Positions 1-6,522 of a stretch of DNA of 7,903 nucleotides are shown piece by piece. The stretch's first letter is position 1, and the number at the start of each line of letters is the position of its first letter. The notes beneath the pieces are model-generated. The model had not been told where the DNA came from, searched no databases, and saw only the letters and a list, made by a program, of their open reading frames with translations. The translations under genes and the position numbers were made by a program. This DNA comes from Propionibacteriaceae bacterium. Its GTDB lineage: Bacteria > Actinomycetota > Actinomycetes > Propionibacteriales > Propionibacteriaceae. The stretch spans positions 1 to 7,903 of the forward strand of contig JAISGZ010000038.1 in NCBI GenBank assembly GCA_031262845.1, written 5' to 3'.

Positions 1-470
1 TGACCTACTCCGAAGCGGCCAACTTGGCTGACAACCAGGTGGTCGTCCGGTCGCTCAACACGACCATCATCGGCGTCTTGCCGGTGGCGGCGCTGCTCTT
101 CGCTGGCGCCTTCGCGCTCGGCTCCAGCCCCTTGGAAGACATCGGTTTGGCCTTGTTCGTCGGCATGATCGCCGGCGCCTACTCGTCGATTTTCATCGCC
201 ACACCGCTGCTGGCCCAGCTCAAAGACCTCGAACCGGCGGTCAAGGAGCACACGGCCAAAGTCATGCGGCGGCGCCGGAAAGAAGCGCTCATGGCGGCCA
301 AAATGCCGGCCGCTGAGGCTGATTCAGCCGTGCCTGGTGATGTGGTTGCCAGTGATGGGGATGAGACCGGCGCTAACGCGACCAAGTCGGTGAGCGGCCC
401 AGCCACCACGGCCGAGACCGGCCGCCGTCAACCGCATCACCAATCCCGGGCTCAGCGCAAGCGTCGCTGA
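1..470 (+). CDS. secF: SecF, protein translocase subunit (3' part only)
   Basis: This is the C-terminal part of SecF, which with SecD forms the membrane complex that helps drive SecYEG/SecA preprotein export using the proton motive force. The reading frame is open to the left edge (first full codon at position 3), so the true start is outside the window and about 155 residues are visible. Family motifs seen are QVVVRSLNTTI with GVLP after it, LEDIGLALFVG, and GAYSSIFIATPLL, which is the signature of the last SecF helices. Two hydrophobic segments are visible, roughly visible residues 21-40 and 46-70, matching the last two of SecF's six helices. After them comes a cytoplasmic tail of about 80 residues that starts with a basic cluster (MRRRRK) and ends HHQSRAQRKRR; long charged tails are common in actinobacterial SecF. 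An internal TTG at 24 is not a real start, because the family match continues upstream of it. Identity is very likely. Confidence 0.95.
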   Translation, partial: TYSEAANLADNQVVVRSLNTTIIGVLPVAALLFAGAFALGSSPLEDIGLALFVGMIAGAYSSIFIATPLLAQLKDLEPAVKEHTAKVMRRRRKEALMAAKMPAAEADSAVPGDVVASDGDETGANATKSVSGPATTAETGRRQPHHQSRAQRKRR

Positions 471-491
471 ATCCGCCGCTCCTGGCCGACC

Positions 492-518
492 GGAACCGTC
501 TCAGTCAGACGGACGTAA
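492..518 (+). promoter_or_regulatory. Possible ECF-sigma (SigE-like) promoter for rel
   Basis: GGAAC at 492-496 is followed after 17 bases by CGTAA at 514-518. This resembles the ECF/SigE-type pattern GGAAC, 16-17 bases, CGTT, with one mismatch in the -10 element. It is the right way round for rel, with the start codon about 135 bases downstream. In mycobacteria rel transcription is known to respond to SigE, which makes the match worth noting. A 5+4 base match in GC-rich DNA can easily arise by chance. Confidence 0.25.
496..512 (+). terminator. Inverted repeat after secF, possible terminator
   Basis: CCGTCT (496-501) and AGACGG (507-512) form a perfect 6-bp stem around a 5-base loop, 25 bases after the secF stop. 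There is no T-tract after it, so it is not a classic intrinsic terminator. Actinobacteria often use hairpins without U-tracts, so termination of the sec operon is plausible but unproven. The same stretch overlaps a possible ECF-sigma promoter, so it could instead be an operator. Confidence 0.35.
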
Positions 519-542
519 CCTCAGCCCCAGTGTTGACAGCGG

Positions 543-548
543 TATAAC
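543..548 (+). promoter_or_regulatory. Possible housekeeping -10 element upstream of rel
   Basis: TATAAC at 543-548 is one of the few AT-rich hexamers in this intergenic stretch and differs from TATAAT by one base. No good -35 lies 16-18 bases upstream; the TTGACA at 533-538 is only 4 bases away and cannot pair with it. If used, transcription would begin near 555 and leave a leader of about 100 bases before rel. This is a weak candidate. Confidence 0.25.
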
Positions 549-636
549 ATGGGCGCTTCAGCGCAGAGGCTGGAACGGCTTCAATGAAGGGGCCGTGGAA
601 CTGGCGAAAGGTCATCAACGGGACCTCAAGGTAGCG

Positions 637-643
637 AAGGAGG
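637..643 (+). promoter_or_regulatory. Ribosome binding site of rel
   Basis: AAGGAGG, a full match to the core Shine-Dalgarno sequence, ends 9 bases before the GTG at 653. It fixes that GTG as the start and therefore makes the long N-terminal extension of Rel part of the protein. Confidence 0.85.
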
Positions 644-652
644 GCGGCGGTT

Positions 653-3151
653 GTGAGTGACGATGTCACCGACACCACTGCTCAGCCTGAGCCGCGCCCC
701 CAGTCACATTCGCGCGAACTCGAAGTCTTACCAGCCGCCCAACGGACGGTGGTGCCGCAGCGTTTGACACCCGATTGGCCACTGCCACTGCCACCGCCCG
801 ACCAACCGGACGTTCAACCAGCCGATCAGCCGGACCCGGCTCCGGCTGCCAAACGACGCCCGGCTGGGCCAGAAACCGACGGCGCCGGCGGCGGCAACTG
901 GTTCAATCCTCTGAGCTGGTTCCGCAGTCACACGGCGACCAAGCCGGCCCCGGCCTACGATCCGGTTCTGGAGCCGCTGTTCACGGTGGTCCGAGCCAAC
1001 CATCCCCAGACGAATTTCGACCTGCTGGAACGGGCTTACCACCTGGCGGAGCAGTATCACACCGGTCAGACTCGGCGGTCGGGCGAGGCCTACATCACTC
1101 ACCCCTTGGCGGTGGCGACGATCTGCGCCGAGTTGGGGATGACGGAGACGACCTTGGTGGCGGCTTTGCTCCACGATGTGGTCGAAGATACGCCGTACAC
1201 GATTGAACAGTGCCGGGCCGATTTCGGGGACGAGGTGGCCCGGCTGGTCGACGGGGTGACGAAACTGCCATCCGAGAGTTTCGGCGCCACCGCCAAAGCT
1301 GAAACCGTCCGCAAACTCATTGTCGCCATGTTCCACGACGTCCGGGTGGTCGTCATCAAGTTGGCCGACCGGCTGCACAATATGCGGACGATTGGCGTTT
1401 TGCGGCCGGATAAACAGAATTCGATTGCCCAACAGACGTTGGAGATTTACGCCCCGCTGGCTCACCGGCTGGGGATGAACGCCGTCAAATGGGAATTGGA
1501 AGACCTCAGCTTTTCCACCTTGCACCCGAAGATTTACGACCAATTGGTGCAGCAGGTGGCGGCCGAACAGCCGGCCCGGGAAGTGGTTCTGCAAGAGGTC
1601 GTGGCCACGGTCACGGAGGCTTTCAAAGCCCGGAAAATTCCGGCTACGGTCTATGGCCGACCGAAACACTATTACTCGATCTGGCAGAAAATGGTCGTCC
1701 GGGGCCGTGATTTCCAAGACATTTTCGACCTGCTCGGTTTGCGCGTCTTGGTCGAGTCGAAGGACGATTGCTACGTCGCCCTGGGCGTCATCCACGACAC
1801 CTGGGTGCCGGTGCCGGGCCGGGTCAAGGATTACATCGCCAATCCGAAATTCTCCACCTACGAGTCGATTCACACGACCGTGGTCGGACCGCAAGGCAAG
1901 CCGGTGGAATTCCAAATCCGGACCCAGGAGATGCACCGGAACGCTGAATACGGTGTCGCCGCCCACTGGAAATACAAGTCGCTACCCGGTGGGTCGAAAA
2001 AGGCCAGTCTCAAGAAAGGCCGCCTCGACCCCCTCGATTTGGCGTGGATTCGGCGGGTTGCTCAATGGGGGAGTGAGGAGAGCGATCCGCGGATTTTCCT
2101 GGATTCACTGATGTTCGACCTCGGTAGTTCCGAGGTTATGGTCTTCACGCCCCAGTCGGACCTGTTTTTCCTGCCCCAAGGTGCGACCCCGATTGACTTC
2201 GCCTACGCCGTTCACACGGAAATCGGCCATCGCTGTATTGGCGCCCGGGTTAACGGCAAGTTAGTCCGGTTGGAGAGCCAGCTCAGCGACGGTGATGTCG
2301 TCGAGGTGTTGACTTCGAAGGCCCCCGACGCCGGTCCGTCGCGTGATTGGCTCGACTTTGTCCGCTCGCCCCGGGCGCGCCAGAAAATCCGCCAGTACTT
2401 TTCCCGCGAACGCCGTGATGAGGCGATCGACCAGGGGAAAGACGCTCTGGCCCGGGAACTGAGACGGACTGGGCTGCCGCTCAACCGGTTGTTGACGCTG
2501 CCGTATCTGACGGCTGTCGCCGAAGACCTCCACGTGGCCGACGTGACAGCGCTCTACGCCGCCGTCGGGGAGAACAAAATTTCCGCCGCCGCCGTCGTCG
2601 AACACCTGATCTCCGTCGAAGGCGGTCCCGAAGCGGCCGCTGAAGAGTCGTTCGAAGATCGCGGCGTGCCCGAGGTTGGCCGGGGTCCGCGGGAGTCGGT
2701 CAACCCCGGCATCGAAGTCCAAGGCGACTCGTCGACCTGGGTCAAGTTGGCCAAGTGTTGTACGCCCGTGCCGGGCGATGAAATCGTCGGTTTCGTTACG
2801 CACTCACAAGGGATTTCGGTCCATCGGTTGGATTGCGGCAATGTCATCAGCCTCATGAAAAGCTCGCCCGAGCGGATCGTGCCGGTGACTTGGGCCCAGC
2901 GCACCGGCGGTAATTTCCTGGTCACGATCCGGCTCGAAGGACTCGACCGGCCCGGTCTTTTGGCCGATATTTCGAGCGCCCTGTCGGAGAACAAGGTGTC
3001 GATTATCAAAGCCCATCTGACAACGGAAAAAGACCGTACCGCCCGGGTCACGATGACCTTCGAAATCCCCGATCCGAGTTTCCTCGATCACGTCTTGTCA
3101 CGCTTGCGCGGTATCCGTGACATCACCAATGTGGCTCGCGTCAGCAGTTAA
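653..3151 (+). CDS. rel: Rel, bifunctional (p)ppGpp synthetase/hydrolase
   Basis: This enzyme makes the stringent-response alarmones (p)ppGpp from ATP and GDP/GTP on starved ribosomes and also degrades them. At 832 residues it is a long RelA/SpoT protein. Domains in order: a proline-rich, probably disordered N-terminus (about 1-100); the HD hydrolase domain, with H150, H174-D175 and D239 in the expected metal-binding positions and N243 after LADRLH; the synthetase domain, with GRPKHYYS at 335-342, D359 and E419 as likely catalytic acids; TGS (about 494-555); a helical linker; the cysteine/zinc-finger-like motif KCCTPVPGD (701-709) with H724 and C728; and ACT (about 755-832). The RVKD motif (390-393) is the RXKD signature of bifunctional enzymes, where monofunctional RelA has EXDD. 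No key residue is missing. A GTG start with a strong Shine-Dalgarno is used. It follows secF without the usual apt gene between them. An alternative identity is very unlikely. Confidence 0.97.
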   Translation: MSDDVTDTTAQPEPRPQSHSRELEVLPAAQRTVVPQRLTPDWPLPLPPPDQPDVQPADQPDPAPAAKRRPAGPETDGAGGGNWFNPLSWFRSHTATKPAPAYDPVLEPLFTVVRANHPQTNFDLLERAYHLAEQYHTGQTRRSGEAYITHPLAVATICAELGMTETTLVAALLHDVVEDTPYTIEQCRADFGDEVARLVDGVTKLPSESFGATAKAETVRKLIVAMFHDVRVVVIKLADRLHNMRTIGVLRPDKQNSIAQQTLEIYAPLAHRLGMNAVKWELEDLSFSTLHPKIYDQLVQQVAAEQPAREVVLQEVVATVTEAFKARKIPATVYGRPKHYYSIWQKMVVRGRDFQDIFDLLGLRVLVESKDDCYVALGVIHDTWVPVPGRVKDYIANPKFSTYESIHTTVVGPQGKPVEFQIRTQEMHRNAEYGVAAHWKYKSLPGGSKKASLKKGRLDPLDLAWIRRVAQWGSEESDPRIFLDSLMFDLGSSEVMVFTPQSDLFFLPQGATPIDFAYAVHTEIGHRCIGARVNGKLVRLESQLSDGDVVEVLTSKAPDAGPSRDWLDFVRSPRARQKIRQYFSRERRDEAIDQGKDALARELRRTGLPLNRLLTLPYLTAVAEDLHVADVTALYAAVGENKISAAAVVEHLISVEGGPEAAAEESFEDRGVPEVGRGPRESVNPGIEVQGDSSTWVKLAKCCTPVPGDEIVGFVTHSQGISVHRLDCGNVISLMKSSPERIVPVTWAQRTGGNFLVTIRLEGLDRPGLLADISSALSENKVSIIKAHLTTEKDRTARVTMTFEIPDPSFLDHVLSRLRGIRDITNVARVSS

Positions 3152-3263
3152 GTGGTTTGAGGCCGACACTGCCCACGGTTTGGTCACTTCGAGGCGCTAC
3201 GCTGAAGCGACGGTTCGACCGACGGCCTCCACCAGTCGGCCAACTGTTGACGACATTGAGAGT

Positions 3264-3285
3264 CGCCCTCCCTCGGCGGAGGGTG
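3264..3285 (+). terminator. GC-rich hairpin in the gap after rel
   Basis: CCCTCC (3266-3271) pairs with GGAGGG (3278-3283) around the 6-base loop CTCGGC, and two more outer pairs (one a G-T) extend the stem to 8. It lies about 112 bases after the rel stop and only 5 bases before the Shine-Dalgarno of the next gene. No T-tract follows. It could be a U-less terminator that partly separates rel from the downstream genes, or a structure in the leader of the TPR gene. The rest of the 150-bp gap shows no convincing promoter. Confidence 0.35.
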
Positions 3286-3290
3286 TGTCA

Positions 3291-3297
3291 GGAAGGA
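3291..3297 (+). promoter_or_regulatory. Ribosome binding site of the TPR gene
   Basis: GGAAGGA lies 4 bases before the ATG at 3302. The site is purine-rich and suitably placed, and supports this ATG as the start. Confidence 0.7.
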
Positions 3298-3301
3298 CAG
3301 T

Positions 3302-4411
3302 ATGGGGCTCTGGGACCGGCTCGGCGGGCGGAAAGCCGCGGCCGCCGAGACCGCTGAGATCTCCTCGTCACAGGTCACGACGGGCCATCACCGGCTTGAT
3401 GAGGACGCCGCCTTGGCCGAGCGGTTGTGGGCCAGTGGCCGGGCCGACACGGCGATCGGCTTGCTGCGTGGCACGGTCGAACAGGCTCGCCACACGCTCG
3501 GGCCGCAAGCCGAGCCGACGCTACGGCTAAGTTTGCGCTTGGCCGAGTGGCTTCTGACCCAAGCCGACCAGCAACTGGCTGATGGTCAGGTGTTGGTGGC
3601 GTTGCGGCGGGATATGGAACGGCGCGGTACCGGGGTCATTGATCTGGCTGGTTTCGAGGCCACTTTGGTGGCCGCTTACACGGAGCCGACGGCTTTACTC
3701 GACCAGATCATCGAAGCCGGTCAGGCGACCTTGGCGGCCGATCAGCCGCTGCTGGTCGAAGCTCGCCGCTGGCGTCAAAGCCTGGCCGAGCGTGATATCG
3801 CCGAGACCGCCTCCCAACTGACCGCCCAGGCGGTTGACGCGCTCCTCGACCAGACCCGGCGTGAGGTCGTCAAACGCTTACGGACGGTCAGCCGTGACCA
3901 AGCTCGGCGTGAGGCCGAGACCGTCGTGGCGGCTCACCGTCAGTTGGCCGCCCAGGCCGAAGCCGAGCAGGGGGCCGACGATCCCGCGACCTTGCAAGCC
4001 CAATACACCCTGGCTTGGGATATCTACCACCTGGGTAATTTCACGGATGCGCTCAACCTGGCCGAACAGGTGTGGCAGCGGCGCCTGGCTGTCTTTGGGC
4101 CGGACCACACCGAAACTATTCGGTCGCGCTATCAGATCGCCTGTATTCACGGTGGGCTCGATCAGTTCGACCGGGCGATCGGGGAACTCGATAGTGTCAT
4201 CGCTGATTTCAGCCGCGTCGATGGGCCGACCGACACGACCACTCTGACCGCCCGGCGGCTGCAAGCCGACCTGATCGGTTTCAGCGGCGATTACACGCGG
4301 GCCGCCCAGTTGGCGGCTGAGGTCCTGAGCCAGGCTCAAGAACACGAGGCCGCGCCGGAAGTGGTCGAAGAGGCCGAAGTGGCCGCTGACTTGTGGCTGC
4401 GGCTGGCCTGA
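3302..4411 (+). CDS. TPR-repeat protein of unknown function
   Basis: I do not recognise a named gene. The 369-residue product has no signal peptide or membrane helix and should be cytoplasmic. Its clearest part is a TPR array of the TPR_10/TPR_12 (kinesin-light-chain-like) type at about 225-345: DPATLQAQYTLAWDIYHLG, then a second unit opening FGPDHTETIRSRYQIA, then a third with TDTTTLTARRLQADL and GDYTRAAQLA. A fainter unit sits at about 36-85 (LAERLWASGRADTAIGLLR). The middle (about 90-220) is helical and charged and resembles no domain I know. The N-terminus, MGLWDRLGGRK, could form a short amphipathic helix that touches a membrane or partner. TPR arrays bind other proteins, so a scaffold or regulator role is the likely class. 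It lies between rel and a PHP phosphoesterase gene, 31 bp before the latter, suggesting co-transcription. Confidence 0.85.
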   Translation: MGLWDRLGGRKAAAAETAEISSSQVTTGHHRLDEDAALAERLWASGRADTAIGLLRGTVEQARHTLGPQAEPTLRLSLRLAEWLLTQADQQLADGQVLVALRRDMERRGTGVIDLAGFEATLVAAYTEPTALLDQIIEAGQATLAADQPLLVEARRWRQSLAERDIAETASQLTAQAVDALLDQTRREVVKRLRTVSRDQARREAETVVAAHRQLAAQAEAEQGADDPATLQAQYTLAWDIYHLGNFTDALNLAEQVWQRRLAVFGPDHTETIRSRYQIACIHGGLDQFDRAIGELDSVIADFSRVDGPTDTTTLTARRLQADLIGFSGDYTRAAQLAAEVLSQAQEHEAAPEVVEEAEVAADLWLRLA

Positions 4412-4429
4412 TCGGACAACGGAAGCGGC

Positions 4430-4436
4430 GAGGAGG
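4430..4436 (+). promoter_or_regulatory. Ribosome binding site of the PHP gene
   Basis: GAGGAGG ends 6 bases before the GTG at 4443. This, together with the metal-binding HTH motif beginning at residue 9 as is usual in the family, fixes the start. Confidence 0.8.
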
Positions 4437-4442
4437 CTTAGC

Positions 4443-5333
4443 GTGGTCGACCAGAAGATTGATCTACACACCCACTCCACGGTCAGTGATGGCACCGATC
4501 AACCGGCCGACTTGGTGGCAGCGGCGGCCGCCGCCGGGTTGGCGGTGGTGGCGCTGACCGACCACGACAGTGTGGCCGGTTGGGAGCCGGCCTTGGCGGC
4601 CGGGGCGCGGCTTGGTGTCGAGGTTGTCCCCGGGATCGAGTTGTCGGCCCATGTGCCGGTGCCGGACGACGATGGCCAGTCGACCGATGAACGATCGGTC
4701 CACATCCTCGGTTACGGTCCAGACCCCGATAACCCGGCTTTGCGAGCCATTTTGGAGCGGATTCATCAAGCCAGGGACCAGCGCATTCCTCAGATCGTGG
4801 CCCAGCTGACGGCCCTCGGTTGGCCCCTGACGGTGGCCGAAGTCGAAGCCCAAGCCGGCGGCGCCGTCATCGGCCGACCCCACGTGGCCGATGCGCTGGT
4901 GGCCCGGGGCTACGTGGCCGATCGGGACGAGGCCTTCGCCCGCTGGCTGCGGAACGACGGGCCGGTCCAGGTGCGGCGCTTTACGCCGACCGTGGGGCAG
5001 GCCGTGGATTTGATCGTCGGCGCCGGTGGCGTGGCGGTTTTGGCTCATCCTTGGGGTCGGGGTGGTGAAACTTTGCTGACGGAGCTGATCATCGCCGATT
5101 TGGTGGCCCGCCATCAGCTGGCTGGCCTCGAAGCCGATCACGTCGATCACGACCCCGAGCAGCAGCAACGATTGCACCGGCTGGCCGATAGTCTCGGGAT
5201 TATGGCCACCGGGTCGAGCGACTACCACGGTCGGGGTAAGACCGGCCACCCGTTGGCGGCGCGGACAACCGAACCGAGCGTGTACGGTGAGCTGCGGCGG
5301 CGACTGGATGCAATCCAACAACCCGCCGGCTGA
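4443..5333 (+). CDS. PHP-domain phosphoesterase (TrpH / RNase AM-like)
   Basis: The 296-residue protein is a metal-dependent phosphoesterase of the PHP superfamily, in the branch that includes E. coli YciV/TrpH (RNase AM) and the nucleoside 3',5'-bisphosphate phosphatase of Chromobacterium. Those enzymes remove the 3'-phosphate from compounds such as pAp, and YciV also degrades RNA from the 5' end. Expected metal ligands are visible: H9 and H11 in DLHTHS, D16, H41 in TDHD, E66 in PGIE, H87 in VHILGYG, H202 in LAHPWG, and D260 and H262 in SSDYHG. The inserted subdomain (about 100-170) carries the conserved GRPHVADALV. Length matches the family (about 290), and no active-site residue is missing. 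It starts 31 bp after the TPR gene and ends 36 bp before trpS, so the three are probably one operon. The family is secure; the true substrate (pAp, pGp, short RNA) is not shown by the sequence. Confidence 0.93.
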   Translation: MVDQKIDLHTHSTVSDGTDQPADLVAAAAAAGLAVVALTDHDSVAGWEPALAAGARLGVEVVPGIELSAHVPVPDDDGQSTDERSVHILGYGPDPDNPALRAILERIHQARDQRIPQIVAQLTALGWPLTVAEVEAQAGGAVIGRPHVADALVARGYVADRDEAFARWLRNDGPVQVRRFTPTVGQAVDLIVGAGGVAVLAHPWGRGGETLLTELIIADLVARHQLAGLEADHVDHDPEQQQRLHRLADSLGIMATGSSDYHGRGKTGHPLAARTTEPSVYGELRRRLDAIQQPAG

Positions 5334-5356
5334 GCAGCAGACATCGAGCAGCACAC

Positions 5357-5364
5357 AAGGAGAG
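5357..5364 (+). promoter_or_regulatory. Ribosome binding site of trpS
   Basis: AAGGAGAG ends 5 bases before the GTG at 5370, supporting this start and so the N-terminal extension of about 45 residues on the synthetase. Confidence 0.75.
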
Positions 5365-5369
5365 CGATC

Positions 5370-6500
5370 GTGACCGGGCCAACCACTGAGGCAGAGCTAG
5401 AAAACGTAGCGGAAGCCTTGGCCCAAGCCGATTCGGGCGCTTCACTAGCCCGATCGCAGCGGCGGAGCCGGGAAATCGAAGCCCAAATCGAACGCGATCC
5501 CAGCCAGTTCCGGGTCCTGACCGGTGACCGGCCGACCGGCCAATTGCACGTCGGCCACTACTTCGGGTCGATCATCAACCGGGTCCGACTGCAAAATCAG
5601 GGCGTTGACACGCTGGTCCTGATCGCTGACTACCAGGTCATCACCGACCGCGATGGCGTCGGCCCGATCGCCGAGCGCGTCATCGCCATGGTGGCCGACT
5701 ACCTGGCGGCCGGAATCGACCCCGAGCGGTCGCTGATTTTCACGCACTCAGCGGTACCGGCCCTCAATCAACTCTTATTGCCGTTCTTGAGTTTGGTGAC
5801 CGACGCCGAATTGCGTCGCAACCCGACAGTCAAAGCCGAACTCGACGCCACCGGCGGCCGGCCGATGTCAGGGCTGCTGCTGACCTACCCGGTCCATCAG
5901 GCGGCCGACATCCTGTTCTGCAAGGCCAACGTCGTGCCGGTTGGGAAAGACCAACTGCCACACCTGGAGCAGACCCGGGTCGTGGCCCGCCGCTTCGATG
6001 AACGTTACGGCCGGGCGACCCCGGACCAGCCAGTCTTTCCCCAAGCCGACGCCTTACTGAGCGAGGGGGCGATCACGATCTTGGGGCTGGACGGAACCAA
6101 GATGAGCAAGTCACGTGGCAACACGATCGAACTCGGGATGGACGCCGAGACGACGGCCAAGCTGATCAAGAAAGCCGTCACCGACTCCGACCGCCACATC
6201 ACCTACGATCCGGTCAACCGGCCGGGGGTCAGCAACTTACTGAACCTGGTGGCGCTGTCGACCGGTCAGGATCCGGTTGCGATCGCGGCCGAGATCGGGG
6301 ACGGCGGGGCCGGTACCTTGAAGCGCTTGGCGACCGAGGCCCTCAACGAGCGGCTACGGGCCCACCGGGCCCGGCGGCTTGAGCTGATGGCCGAGCCGGG
6401 GTATCTCCACGAAGTCTTGGCTAAGGGCAATGCCCGGGCCAACGCCATCGCCGATCAGACGCTGCTTGAAGTCCGCCAGGCCATGCACATGGTCTACTGA
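5370..6500 (+). CDS. trpS: Tryptophanyl-tRNA synthetase, divergent subtype
   Basis: This class I aminoacyl-tRNA synthetase charges tRNA-Trp with tryptophan in the cytoplasm. Seen directly: TGDRPTG (51-57) followed by HVGH (60-63, the HIGH signature), TYPVHQAADIL (172-182), VPVGKDQLPHLEQTR (189-203), and KMSKS (244-248). At 376 residues it is longer than the usual 330 or so; the excess is an acidic, probably helical N-terminal extension (about 1-45). Residues differ from the common bacterial form: LFCKANVVPVGKDQLPHLEQ replaces the usual form with VGEDQKQHLEL, and the pocket motif reads DYQVIT (87-92) instead of DQHAIT, placing Gln89 where the Geobacillus enzyme has His43. Actinobacteria such as Streptomyces can carry two TrpRS types, so this may be an auxiliary or indolmycin-insensitive type. 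The 36-bp upstream gap has no room for a Trp attenuator. It is likely co-transcribed with the PHP gene, and the next gene is convergent. Confidence 0.96.
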   Translation: MTGPTTEAELENVAEALAQADSGASLARSQRRSREIEAQIERDPSQFRVLTGDRPTGQLHVGHYFGSIINRVRLQNQGVDTLVLIADYQVITDRDGVGPIAERVIAMVADYLAAGIDPERSLIFTHSAVPALNQLLLPFLSLVTDAELRRNPTVKAELDATGGRPMSGLLLTYPVHQAADILFCKANVVPVGKDQLPHLEQTRVVARRFDERYGRATPDQPVFPQADALLSEGAITILGLDGTKMSKSRGNTIELGMDAETTAKLIKKAVTDSDRHITYDPVNRPGVSNLLNLVALSTGQDPVAIAAEIGDGGAGTLKRLATEALNERLRAHRARRLELMAEPGYLHEVLAKGNARANAIADQTLLEVRQAMHMVY

Positions 6501-6522
6501 CGAGACCGAATCTCTGACTGGA

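Noticed and set aside
533..538. TTGACA as a -35 box ahead of rel
   Set aside because: No -10-like hexamer lies 16-19 bases downstream, and TATAAC at 543 is only 4 bases away.
584..634. 16-codon frame upstream of rel containing two Trp codons, like an attenuator leader
   Set aside because: There is no good ribosome binding site, no terminator/antiterminator pair follows, and rel is not a tryptophan biosynthesis gene.
728..1966. Long antisense open frame (412 codons) opposite rel
   Set aside because: It is a shadow of the strongly supported rel frame; its translation is rich in H, R and Q with no recognisable domain, as expected from antisense GC-rich DNA.
4464..5354. Antisense open frame of 296 codons opposite the PHP gene
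   Set aside because: The sense frame carries all PHP metal-binding motifs; the antisense product shows no family features.
5334..5369. Trp attenuator or T-box upstream of trpS
   Set aside because: The 36-base gap is too short to hold a leader peptide or T-box and contains only the ribosome binding site.
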